The notes under the pieces: model-generated
Database searches by the model: none
Told to the model about the DNA's origin: nothing
Seen by the model: the letters and a program-made list of their open reading frames with translations, nothing else
Made by a program: the position numbers and the translations under genes
Source: Palsa-892 sp035295845
GTDB lineage: Bacteria; Pseudomonadota; Alphaproteobacteria; Rhizobiales; Xanthobacteraceae
Direction of reading: 5' to 3'
DNA length: 64,000 nucleotides
Assembly (NCBI GenBank): GCA_035295845.1
Contig: DATGIF010000031.1
Location: 62,001 to 126,000, forward strand
Shown: positions 7,948-16,452 of the stretch, piece by piece
Layout: each line of letters opens with the position of its first letter
Position numbering within the stretch: position 1 is the stretch's first letter

Positions 7948-9873
7948 ATGGGACAATGCGCCGCGGGGGAACGCAAGCAGAGCTTGAGGCAGTCAGGCAA
8001 TGAGGCTCAATTGGTTCTAGCGCGCCAGCTCGCCGCTCTCGTGATGGCATTGTGGCTGATCGCAAGCGCATTGTTCGCCTTTCTTTTTCCAACCACGGAC
8101 GCAAAAGCCCAAGGCGCAATGGGCAGCTGCGAAGACGCGGCTGAGCTAGCGGTCTTGCCCTCGCCGGTCACGCCGTGGAAGGGCGCGCCGCTGCGCGTCA
8201 TTTTCGCCGCGGAGAAGCCGCTCGAAGGTGAATTGTCGCTGATCGCGCCCGACGGAAGCGTTGCGGCGAAATCGCGTGAGCGGCGTGGCGGTCCGCCATA
8301 TTTCTGGATCGTCGAGGTTGCTTCGCCGGCCGCGGGTACGTGGCACGCAAAACTTTCGCGCGACCGCGCGCCCCCCGAGTGCAGCACGATCACGCGCGAC
8401 ATCGCGGTGCGCAACGAGGAGCCGCCGCGGCCAAGCACGGTGCCGGGAAGCGTCTGGCCCTTGCGCCACGCCTGGAACCGCTCAATGGAAAATCTCTATT
8501 CGGCATGGATCGAAAAGCTGTTCGACGCGCCCCTCGACGCGGCGCCATCCTGGCCGGCGCTGCACGAAGTGCTGCGCGACCGGTCGCGCAATCTGCTGTT
8601 CAACCATTTGGGTCTCGGCGAAGACGAGATGAAAATTGTCTATCGTCCTGACTGCGCCGATCTTCCCTATTTTTTGCGCGCCTACTTCGCCTTCAAGATG
8701 GGGCTGCCGTTCGGGTACTCCAAATGCTCGCGCGGCGGCGGCGGCCAGCCGCCGAAATGCTTCGAGTGGTTCAGCATTCAGAATGCCGAAGCCTCGAAGC
8801 GGCCGGGGCTTGTAGCAACGTTCAGCGATTACTTGCGGGTCGTCGCCGATGCCGTTCATTCCGGGTCCGCGCGCACGCCGGCGAGCGACAACAACAACGA
8901 TCACTATCCCGTCTCGCTCACGCAGGAGACGCTGCGCCCGGGGACCGTATACGCCGATCCGTACGGGCACGTCCTGGTGATCGCCAAGCGCGTGCCGCAA
9001 TCAGCTGACGCGGCAGGCGTCCTGCTCGCGGTTGACGCGCAGCCTGACGGAACGGTCGCGCGGAAGCGTTTTTGGCGCGGCAATTTTCTGTTCGCGCGGG
9101 ACCCCGCGCTTGGCGGTCCCGGCTTCAAGCGCTTCCGGCCGATCGTGAGCGACAAAAGCGGAGCCTTGCGGCGGCTGACCAACGAAGAAATCGCGAAAAA
9201 TCCGGAGTATGGCGACTTCTCGCTCGATCAGTCCCGGCTCGGCATTGAAGATTTTTACGATCGAATGGACGACGTGATATCGCCAGCGCCGCTCGACCCC
9301 TTGCGCGCGCTCAAGGAGTCGATCACCGCGCTCGAGGAGCAGGTGAAGGCGCGCGTAACGTCGGTGGAAAACGGGCGAAAGTTTCAGATGAGCAAACGCG
9401 ACGACGTCGATATGCCGTCGGGCGCGTCGATCTTCGAGACGATCGGCGCCTGGGAGGATTTTGCGACACCGGCGCGGGATTTGCGTCTATTGATCGCGAT
9501 TGACGTGGTGCGCGGTTTTCCCGATCGCGTCGCGCGGCGCCCCGAACGATACGCAATGCCGAGTGAGAAGAGCCCCGCCGAGGTGAAAGCCGAACTGGAG
9601 GGCGTGCTTGCCTCGGAGCTTGCGGCGCGCAAGTTTTCATATACCCGCAGCGACGGCTCCGCGTGGACGCTCACGCTCAAGGACGTCATCGATCGGATGG
9701 CGGCGCTCGAAATGGCGTACAATCTGAACGACTGCGTCGAGCTGCGGTGGGGCGCGCCGGAAAAGAGCGACGAGGCGGCGACGTGCAAGCGGCACGCGCC
9801 GGCCGCGCAGCGCGCTAAGATGGCGGAGTACCGCATCTGGTTCCACGAGCGGCGCCGGCCCCCGCGCGTTTAG
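7948..9873 (+). CDS. large exported protein, possible papain-like/NlpC-P60-type fold
   Basis: A 641-residue protein with an N-terminal signal or anchor helix (about 28-49, followed by TTDAKAQG). Residues ~60-155 look like a beta-rich Ig-type domain with two Cys (61, 145). The middle contains DCADLPYFLRAYFAFKMGLPFGY, where Cys236 lies at the start of a helix, and later LRPGTVYADPYGHVLVIAKR, where His341 lies on a strand. This Cys-helix ... His-strand order is that of papain-like folds such as NlpC/P60 or transglutaminase, so a Cys/His hydrolase is a candidate. Residues ~425-480 have coiled-coil character. ATG 7948 has AAGG just upstream. It is 10 bp before an M15 peptidase gene, so both probably act on the cell wall or a surface polymer. 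No established family name. Confidence 0.7.
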   Translation: MGQCAAGERKQSLRQSGNEAQLVLARQLAALVMALWLIASALFAFLFPTTDAKAQGAMGSCEDAAELAVLPSPVTPWKGAPLRVIFAAEKPLEGELSLIAPDGSVAAKSRERRGGPPYFWIVEVASPAAGTWHAKLSRDRAPPECSTITRDIAVRNEEPPRPSTVPGSVWPLRHAWNRSMENLYSAWIEKLFDAPLDAAPSWPALHEVLRDRSRNLLFNHLGLGEDEMKIVYRPDCADLPYFLRAYFAFKMGLPFGYSKCSRGGGGQPPKCFEWFSIQNAEASKRPGLVATFSDYLRVVADAVHSGSARTPASDNNNDHYPVSLTQETLRPGTVYADPYGHVLVIAKRVPQSADAAGVLLAVDAQPDGTVARKRFWRGNFLFARDPALGGPGFKRFRPIVSDKSGALRRLTNEEIAKNPEYGDFSLDQSRLGIEDFYDRMDDVISPAPLDPLRALKESITALEEQVKARVTSVENGRKFQMSKRDDVDMPSGASIFETIGAWEDFATPARDLRLLIAIDVVRGFPDRVARRPERYAMPSEKSPAEVKAELEGVLASELAARKFSYTRSDGSAWTLTLKDVIDRMAALEMAYNLNDCVELRWGAPEKSDEAATCKRHAPAAQRAKMAEYRIWFHERRRPPRV

Positions 9874-9883
9874 CGGTCAGGAC

Positions 9884-10690
9884 ATGCCGCAGAGTAAATC
9901 GCGGGCCTTCGGCGGCAAAGCCTGCGTCCTTGCAGGTCTCGCATTGGTCGCGGGCTGCACGCGTCTTCTTTTCGCGCAAGATGATCAGGTTCGCCTGGCG
10001 CTCGACAATCTTATCGCGGCTTACCCGCAGGCGCTTGCCGGGCATGACGCCAAGATGCTGCGTTGGCGCGATGGGACCGTCATGGCGGTATCCGATGGCG
10101 ACGACGGTAAGACGTTTCCGGAACTCCTGCGACACGCTTCCATCCTAGATCAGTTTCGCATCCCGTATCCGCGCGGCCCGCTCGCCAAGCCGCCTTCCGC
10201 CGATTCTGATCCCGGCCGCTTCCGCAATACGGCCTTCTTCACGAAGATGTACGGCGATTGCCGGAAGGGTGAAGTGTCACCGCACCTTGTTTCCCTTGTC
10301 TGGCTTCCCAAGGCCTGGGGCAAATCGATCCGCGTCACCTCGGTGAACAACGTCGATGCGCAGTTGCGCGCCGTGTCGGACGAGATCGACGCGCTGCCCG
10401 ACGCGATCAAACGCGCGGCCTACCCGATCGCCGGCACTTACAATTGCCGCACCGTGGCGGACACCGGCCAGCCGAGCCCGCATGGCTACGGAATCGCCAT
10501 CGATCTCAATATCGCCTTCTCGGATTATTGGTATTGGCGGCCGCCTGACGGTGCCGTCCTCTATCGCAACCGCATGCCCCAAGAGATCGTTGCGATCTTC
10601 GAAAAACATGGCTTCATTTGGGGAGGGAAGTGGTTTCACTTCGATACGATGCACTTCGAATTTCGGCCTGAACTCCTTGTTGCGGAGTGA
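9884..10690 (+). CDS. M15-family D-Ala-D-Ala carboxypeptidase/endopeptidase, probable lipoprotein
   Basis: A 268-residue protein with lipobox LVAGC (Cys25), so it is probably lipid-anchored. The C-terminal domain shows the M15 zinc signature: SPHGYGIAIDLN with ligands His200 and Asp207, then WGGKWFHFDTMHFEF with Asp254 and ligand His257. Relatives cut peptidoglycan cross-links, for example L-Ala-D-Glu endopeptidases and VanY-type carboxypeptidases. All zinc ligands are present, so it should be active. The gene follows the large exported protein by 10 bp (one transcript likely) and precedes a BcsA-like synthase by 173 bp. This suggests local wall remodelling, perhaps for polymer or protein passage (inference). 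Confidence 0.88.
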   Translation: MPQSKSRAFGGKACVLAGLALVAGCTRLLFAQDDQVRLALDNLIAAYPQALAGHDAKMLRWRDGTVMAVSDGDDGKTFPELLRHASILDQFRIPYPRGPLAKPPSADSDPGRFRNTAFFTKMYGDCRKGEVSPHLVSLVWLPKAWGKSIRVTSVNNVDAQLRAVSDEIDALPDAIKRAAYPIAGTYNCRTVADTGQPSPHGYGIAIDLNIAFSDYWYWRPPDGAVLYRNRMPQEIVAIFEKHGFIWGGKWFHFDTMHFEFRPELLVAE

Positions 10691-10863
10691 GCGGCTCGTC
10701 CCTTCGAAGCCGAGGGCCGGGAGGCGCGATCCTTTCGGGGCGCCGAGTTTCCAAGGACTTGAGCTAAAAGCCGGGCATTTTCCCGATCGCGGAACCGATA
10801 GCCAGCCGGCAAGAATCTGGATATTCAAGTGCCGGTATCGGAAAAGGCGTTTGCAGGGCGGGT

Positions 10864-13209
10864 ATGTCGAATAGTCGCGTTTACTTTGGCCGGCTGTCCA
10901 GGGACGACCGGTGGCGCAAGAGCGTTGCGCTCGTCTATCTCGTTCTCACGCTCGTTTACCTCGGCTGGCGCACGACGATCATTAACGTCGATGCGCTTGG
11001 CCTATCGGTTATTTATTTTATCGCCGAATTGCTCGGCTTCCTGCTCGGACTGACGCTGATTTTCTGCTCCTGGAATTATCGCCACCGTGAAGTGCCTCCG
11101 GCGCCGAGGGGCTTGAAGGTCGACGTTTTTATTCCCGCTTATCGCGAGCCGGCCGAGCTCGTTCGTTGGACAATCATTGCGGCGCAGAAAATTACCTATC
11201 CGCACGAGACGTTTTTACTCGACGACGGCAACCGCGCCGATCTGAAGGCTTTGGCGAAAGAACTCGGCGTGCACTATCTCGCGCGCGAACGGAATCTCAA
11301 CGCCAAGGCCGGAAACCTCAATCACGGACTGAAGCACAGCCAGGCCGAGTTCGTGATGGTGCTCGATGCCGATCACATCGCGACACCGCGCGCATTGGAC
11401 ATGACGCTCGGTTTTTTCGGCGATGACCGCGTCGCGATGGTTCAGACGCCGCAGGATTATTACAACACGGACGCTTTCCAATTCATCAACGCCCGCAACG
11501 GCGCGCTTTGGCACGATCAATCCTTCTTCTACAACATCGCGCAAGCGAGCCGGGACTCGTTCAACGGCGCTTCATGCGTAGGCACCGGCGTCGTCTATCG
11601 GCGTTCCGCACTTGATGCCATCGGCGGCATTCCGACGGAGACCGTCACCGAGGATTTCCATACTTCGCTGAGGCTGCACAAAGCCGGATTTAATGTTGTC
11701 TATCTGAATGAGCCGATCGCCTACGGCGTCGCGGCGTCGGATCTGAGAGAATATTACAAGACCCGGCATCGCTGGGCGCATGGCAATATCCACGCGCTTC
11801 GAATCGAAAAGATTTTCACCTGCTCCGGGCTCAGTCTCGGCCAGAGACTGTCGTATTTGACGCTCGGGCTGATCTACCTCGAGGGTTGGCAACAGCTGCT
11901 GCTGTTCTTCGTACCCTGGATTTCGCTTCTGATGGGTTGGGCGCCGTTCGATATCACCGCGTTCAATGTGCTGGCCGTCCTGTTATTTCCCATCCTGACG
12001 ACCCTGCTTCTGCAGGAGCTTGGCTGCGGCCTCAGCCGTTACTGGGTAAATGAAATTTTTTCGGTGGCGAGATTCCCGACGCATATTCTCGCGGCGCTCG
12101 CGCTGTTCTCCGACAAGATGCGGTTCCGCACTTCGACGAAGAATATTCGCGGCCGCATGGAATGGCGGCCGCTATTTCCGCAGCTCTTTGTTTGCGCCGT
12201 AAGTCTCGCTGCCTTGGGCGTCGGTGTTTTTCACCTCGCGATCGATTTCCGGATCGGTCCTCTGGCGCATGATTTCTTGAATATATTTTCGGGAAATTTT
12301 GGGGAGGTGAACTGGAATCAGCGGCTCGATCAAGGCTACACGCTCGAGCTCGTGGCGATTTCGGGTTTTTGGGCGCTCTTCAACGCCGCCAAATGTCTTT
12401 ATCTCGTTCACAAGGCCATTCGCGACTCCCGGCGTTCGACCGATGATTACCGGTTCCACGTGCGCGTGCCGCTCGAGATCGAGACCGGCAATGGCCTCGG
12501 AACGGCCTGCGTCGAGCGGATTTCGCAATCATGGGCGTCGGCGCGCTGGTGCGACGGCGACCCTCCGCCGGTTGGCGAGCGGCTGAAGGGCTGGCTGCAT
12601 CTGCCCGCCGGCGTAATTGCCGTCGATTGTGTTGTGGTCGCGCGCGTTCGCCCCAAGATTTGGAAGAGGAAGGTTGGCCCCCTCGCGATTGAAATCAGCC
12701 GCTCAGGGGAGGCGGCGGAAGGCATGCGCGTTGATTTCGAACTTCTGTGGCCGAATGCGCAAGCGCGCCGCCATCTCGCAGAAAGCCTTTACGCCGTTGA
12801 TTGGCACCGCGAGTTCATGCATCGCCACGCGTTTTTTGCCACTCCGCGGCAAGCCATCGCCCGCTTCCTACGGCTGCGCCGGCCGTTCGCTCAAAATATC
12901 GCGTGGCGTCCAGCGATTTACCGCGTTCCCGAGACCGGTGATCTCGCCTATGCGGTGGTCGATACCGGGGGCGGCAACTCGTTCACGCGATTGATTGCCT
13001 TTCGCGTCATGCATCCGGGTCAGACGATCAATTTGCGTGTCCTCGGCAATGGACGCGTGTTTGCCCGCTGTTTGAGGATCATCGGACGCGATTCGCTGCG
13101 GTCACTGGCCACCAAGGGCCTCGATGGCGCGATCGTACAAAGCTACAAGGCAATCCCGGATGAACGGTCCGCGGGATTCGCGCAACCGCTTGTGGTCGCT
13201 GCAGAATAG
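10864..13209 (+). CDS. BcsA-like membrane glycosyltransferase (GT2)
   Basis: A 781-residue processive-type GT2. Two N-terminal helices (19-40, 45-69) are followed by the catalytic domain: VDVFIPAYREP, LLDDGN (Asp120-121), VLDADH (Asp168, Asp170), QTPQ, and TEDFHTS (262-264). The cellulose synthase QxxRW motif appears as TRHRW (300-304), with the Gln replaced. Four or more helices follow (~327-420, 438-465, 490-515), then a C-terminal region with RFHVR (530-534) like the RxxxR of PilZ domains, but the second PilZ motif (D/NxSxxG) is not seen. Known relatives make beta-1,4-glucan from UDP-glucose at the inner membrane. No bcsB, bcsC or bcsZ lies in the window; BcsS follows at 13368. The product could be cellulose or another beta-glucan. 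Confidence 0.88.
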   Translation: MSNSRVYFGRLSRDDRWRKSVALVYLVLTLVYLGWRTTIINVDALGLSVIYFIAELLGFLLGLTLIFCSWNYRHREVPPAPRGLKVDVFIPAYREPAELVRWTIIAAQKITYPHETFLLDDGNRADLKALAKELGVHYLARERNLNAKAGNLNHGLKHSQAEFVMVLDADHIATPRALDMTLGFFGDDRVAMVQTPQDYYNTDAFQFINARNGALWHDQSFFYNIAQASRDSFNGASCVGTGVVYRRSALDAIGGIPTETVTEDFHTSLRLHKAGFNVVYLNEPIAYGVAASDLREYYKTRHRWAHGNIHALRIEKIFTCSGLSLGQRLSYLTLGLIYLEGWQQLLLFFVPWISLLMGWAPFDITAFNVLAVLLFPILTTLLLQELGCGLSRYWVNEIFSVARFPTHILAALALFSDKMRFRTSTKNIRGRMEWRPLFPQLFVCAVSLAALGVGVFHLAIDFRIGPLAHDFLNIFSGNFGEVNWNQRLDQGYTLELVAISGFWALFNAAKCLYLVHKAIRDSRRSTDDYRFHVRVPLEIETGNGLGTACVERISQSWASARWCDGDPPPVGERLKGWLHLPAGVIAVDCVVVARVRPKIWKRKVGPLAIEISRSGEAAEGMRVDFELLWPNAQARRHLAESLYAVDWHREFMHRHAFFATPRQAIARFLRLRRPFAQNIAWRPAIYRVPETGDLAYAVVDTGGGNSFTRLIAFRVMHPGQTINLRVLGNGRVFARCLRIIGRDSLRSLATKGLDGAIVQSYKAIPDERSAGFAQPLVVAAE

Positions 13210-13367
13210 CGGGTTGTTCGGGCCTATTGCTTGTTGTTGCATAAACGCAACAGGCGGCGCGATTCCGACAAAGCGCGATTTGACACCTCTAGTGGCCGGA
13301 AGATGCGGGCTGCTATTCTATCGCAGGTTTCGCAGCAGCATTTTTTGCGGCTTTCGGGGAGGCTGGA

Positions 13368-14114
13368 ATGGCGATTGCGGGTAAGGCGGCCGTGGCGGCT
13401 GCTGTCATTTCCTTGGGTGTCGGCGCCGCATGGGGTGCGGATATGCCGGTGAAAGCGCCTTACGTGGCCGTTGGTCCTTCCACGGAATTGTGGTTGGGTT
13501 TTGATGTGAACAAAGACAGCGATTACGGCTATATCGGCGGCGTCTACGCCTACAACGGCAATCTCAACAAGGACGGCTGGCTGTTCCGCCTCAATGGCGG
13601 CGACGGCCATTATGAATACAATCGTGCCGTAGGCGTGCGGCAAGGCGTCGATTTCCAGACCGGCGATGTGATGATCGGCTATCAAACCTTCGTCGGGCAC
13701 ACCCGCTACAGCGGCTATGTCGGCGCCTACATTCAGAACGACGACAATTCGGATCCTGCGGCCAAGGTCAAGGGAACGAGGGTAGGCGCCAAAGTGCAGG
13801 GCGAAATCTTCTCGCAGTTCGACAGCAACTGGTACGGGTTGATCCTCGCCAATTACGCATCCGCCTGGAACAACTACCTGGTGATGGCAAAGTTGGGATA
13901 TCAGATCACGCCCACTGTCTCGATCGGTCCGGAAGGCATGGCGATCGGCAACGATCGATACGACGAGGCCCGTGCGGGTGCATTCGTCGCTTTGAACGTC
14001 ACACCCTCGGCGCAACTCATTCTTTCGGGAGGTTATTCCTGGGATGAGCGCTCGAATAATCTGAACGATCACAGCGGCGGATACGGCACGGTCCATCTGC
14101 GCTGGACGTTCTAA
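13368..14114 (+). CDS. bcsS: cellulose biosynthesis protein BcsS, outer-membrane beta-barrel type
   Basis: A 248-residue exported protein with a signal peptide (cleavage after AAWGA, ~residue 24) and a mature part made of alternating aromatic strands (ELWLGFDVNKDSDYGYIGG, VMIGYQTFVGHTRYSGYVGAYIQ) ending in the beta-barrel C-terminal signature HLRWTF with terminal Phe. This pattern and its place after a BcsA-like gene match the BcsS family, which accompanies alphaproteobacterial cellulose operons. It is 158 bp downstream of the synthase with its own upstream region, so separate regulation is possible. An imperfect inverted repeat (GAATG-CCGGCC ... GGCCGG-CCG-CATTC) follows the stop. Confidence 0.82.
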   Translation: MAIAGKAAVAAAVISLGVGAAWGADMPVKAPYVAVGPSTELWLGFDVNKDSDYGYIGGVYAYNGNLNKDGWLFRLNGGDGHYEYNRAVGVRQGVDFQTGDVMIGYQTFVGHTRYSGYVGAYIQNDDNSDPAAKVKGTRVGAKVQGEIFSQFDSNWYGLILANYASAWNNYLVMAKLGYQITPTVSIGPEGMAIGNDRYDEARAGAFVALNVTPSAQLILSGGYSWDERSNNLNDHSGGYGTVHLRWTF

Positions 14115-14237
14115 CCGCGCCTAGGTTGAATGCCGGCCGCTTCGCGGCGCAGCCTGGCCGGCCGCATTCATAGAATTTGCGGTGTTGCGGTAGCCCGGTT
14201 TGACTGACGGTTGGCCGCGGGCATTGTACGTAACGCG

Positions 14238-14699
14238 ATGCGCAGGATTATTGCGATCTCCTTTGCGCTCGTCGCATTTATCTCCGAGTCCCATGCGAGC
14301 GCCGGCGTTTCATGTCGCGCCGAAGATGCCTCGGTAAAGTTCGGCCTATCCGCCGCTTTCGGTCGCGGGATTGGCGGCGGCATGGTGAATTTTGGAGCGA
14401 TGCTGCAAATCTTGACGCAGACGGTCCCGGCTGATCTCCGCGCGCTGAATTTCGAGCGGAGTGAGGCGAGCCAAGTCTGGTTTTATGATCGCGACATCAA
14501 ATTCCAGCTCCACCACGAGCGGCCCTCCGACGGGCCGCCTGGCTATGTCGACCTCGTCGTCGAGACGAGACAAAGCCCGCGCGACGAGAGCTTCTATCGC
14601 GGCAGATACGTACTCAGTGTCCTTTTCCCTGATGCGAAATCGGGTGGCGGTGAAAAGCCGCTGGAGTTGCGCGGCCGCGTGCAATGCGCTGTCGATTGA
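14238..14699 (+). CDS. small exported protein, hypothetical
   Basis: A 153-residue protein with a signal peptide (MRRIIAISFALVAFISESHASA). The mature part has two Cys, one near each end (VSCRAED and RVQCAVD), suited to one disulfide joining the termini of a beta-rich domain (VWFYDRDIKFQLHHE, VDLVVETRQ, RYVLSVLFPD). ATG 14238 is chosen because the signal peptide begins there; the frame opens at 14211. Family not recognised. It lies between bcsS and the ThDP enzyme gene on the same strand. Confidence 0.6.
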   Translation: MRRIIAISFALVAFISESHASAGVSCRAEDASVKFGLSAAFGRGIGGGMVNFGAMLQILTQTVPADLRALNFERSEASQVWFYDRDIKFQLHHERPSDGPPGYVDLVVETRQSPRDESFYRGRYVLSVLFPDAKSGGGEKPLELRGRVQCAVD

Positions 14700-14784
14700 A
14701 CGCATGCCGGATGCCGTTGGCCTATCGTGAAAAAGCCGTTCATGATGTCTTCCGTAGGATAGTGACGCGCGCTTGAGATCCGCC

Positions 14785-16449
14785 ATGAACCGCATTACGG
14801 GGCGTTCCGCCTTCCTCGAGTTGCTGAAAGACGAGGGCGTCACCCACCTCTTCGGCAATCCCGGCACCACGGAACTGCCGATCATGCATGCGCTGAAGGA
14901 GCATCCCGAGCTCACCTATGTGATGGCGATGCAGGAAAGCCTCGTGGTTGCGATCGCCGACGGCTTCAGCCGGGCTTCGGGCCGCCTCGTCGCTTGCAAC
15001 GTTCACGTGGCGCCGGGACTCGGTAACGCCATGGGCGCGCTCTACAACGCCAACTTCACCGGCACGCCGATGATCCTCACCGCCGGCCAGCAGGAGCAGG
15101 GGCACGGCCTGATGGAGCCGATGCTTTCCGGGCCGCTTGTGCGGATGGCCGAGCCGCTGGTGAAGTGGGCGATCGAGGTGACGCGGCTCGAAGACTTGCC
15201 GCGCATCGTCCGCCGTGCCGCCAAGGTCGCGACCGCGCCGCCGACCGGGCCCGTTTTCATCTCGCTGCCGGGCGACATTCTGAATACCGAAGCCGGAATC
15301 GATCTTGGACGCTCGACCCGCATCGATGCGCGCGTGCGGCCCTCGGAGGAAACCCTGCAGGCGCTCGTCAAGCGCATTCTGCGGGCAGAGCGTCCCGTGA
15401 TTATTGTTGGCGACGAAGTCGTGAAGAGCGACGCGCTGCAGGAGGCATCAACCTTCGCGGAGACGCTCGGCTCTCCCGTCTATCAGCAGTCGGTCGCCTA
15501 TGGCGCGCATTTCCTGTCGGAGAGCCCGTGCTTCATGGGCGCGATTTCCCGCGCGCAAAAGCAGGTGCGGGACATGCTCGCCGAATACGATCTGATGATC
15601 GTGCTCGGCGCCGATCCGCTGCGCATGTCGGTTCACAGCGAGATCGATCCCTTGCCCGCGGGCATGCCGATCCTGCAAATCGGCCTCGTCGAATGGGATC
15701 TCGCCAAGAACTACCCCGTTGAAATCGCGATCAAGGCCGACGTGAAGGAAACGCTGCGGGCGCTGATCCCGGCGCTCAAGGCTGCGGGCGGCGCCGCGCT
15801 TGCGAAGCGCGCAAAAGAGGGCGTTGCCGCGCTTGCTTCGAAAAACTGGACACTGCGGCGCGCAAAGCTCGTCGAGGAAATCTCGAAGAACAGGAATAGC
15901 GTGCCGATCGATCCCGATTGGCTGGCGCTGCAAGTCACCGACGCAATGCCCGCGAATGCGATCCTCGTCGATGAAGGGCTGACCGCTGCGCGCTATATGC
16001 CGGCACTACACCCCAATCGCGACCGCTACGGTTACCATGCGCTCGCCTCCGGCGGCATCGGCTGGGGCTTGCCGGCATCGGTCGGCGTGAGTCTCGCCAA
16101 TCCCGACCGGGCGGTGGTTTGTTATACGGGCGACGGCAGCGCCATGTACTCGATTCAGGCGCTATGGACGGCGGCGCATCATAAATTGCCTTTGTCGGTG
16201 GTGATCGTGAACAACGGCGGCTACCGCATCATCAAGCAGCGGCTCTTGGCGTTCCATCACAGCGACCATTTCGTCGGCATGGATTTCGTCGATCCGCCGG
16301 TCGATTTTGTCGGCCTCGCGAAGTCTTTCGGGCTCGAGGCTGTCCGAATCACCCAACCGAAAGATCTCGCGCCCGCGCTCGCATCCTCATTCAAACGGCC
16401 CGGCACGAAACTGATCGAGGTCGTGGTCGAGGGCTCAGTGAAAGCCTGA
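14785..16449 (+). CDS. thiamine diphosphate-dependent enzyme, benzoylformate decarboxylase/acetolactate synthase-like
   Basis: A 554-residue ThDP enzyme with the three usual domains: N-terminal Pyr domain with LFGNPGTTELPIMHAL and catalytic-type Glu in AMQESLVVAIADGFSRASG; a central domain (~190-330); and a C-terminal PP domain with GDGSAMYSIQALWTAAHHKLPLSVVIVNNGGY (GDG-N motif for Mg-diphosphate). VHVAPGLGNAMGAL carries a His as in benzoylformate decarboxylase. Members decarboxylate 2-keto acids or ligate them. The neighbours on the opposite strand (hydroxyacid dehydrogenase, lactonase-like, CoA-transferase) suggest degradation of an aromatic or branched acid. ATG 14785 matches family starts; the upstream TTG 14773 is less likely. 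It ends 3 bp from the convergent CoA-transferase gene. Confidence 0.85.
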   Translation: MNRITGRSAFLELLKDEGVTHLFGNPGTTELPIMHALKEHPELTYVMAMQESLVVAIADGFSRASGRLVACNVHVAPGLGNAMGALYNANFTGTPMILTAGQQEQGHGLMEPMLSGPLVRMAEPLVKWAIEVTRLEDLPRIVRRAAKVATAPPTGPVFISLPGDILNTEAGIDLGRSTRIDARVRPSEETLQALVKRILRAERPVIIVGDEVVKSDALQEASTFAETLGSPVYQQSVAYGAHFLSESPCFMGAISRAQKQVRDMLAEYDLMIVLGADPLRMSVHSEIDPLPAGMPILQIGLVEWDLAKNYPVEIAIKADVKETLRALIPALKAAGGAALAKRAKEGVAALASKNWTLRRAKLVEEISKNRNSVPIDPDWLALQVTDAMPANAILVDEGLTAARYMPALHPNRDRYGYHALASGGIGWGLPASVGVSLANPDRAVVCYTGDGSAMYSIQALWTAAHHKLPLSVVIVNNGGYRIIKQRLLAFHHSDHFVGMDFVDPPVDFVGLAKSFGLEAVRITQPKDLAPALASSFKRPGTKLIEVVVEGSVKA

Positions 16450-16452
16450 AAC

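Noticed and set aside
14123..14172. Inverted repeat after bcsS as a terminator
   Set aside because: Arms are interrupted by a bulge and there is no T run; too weak to list as a feature.
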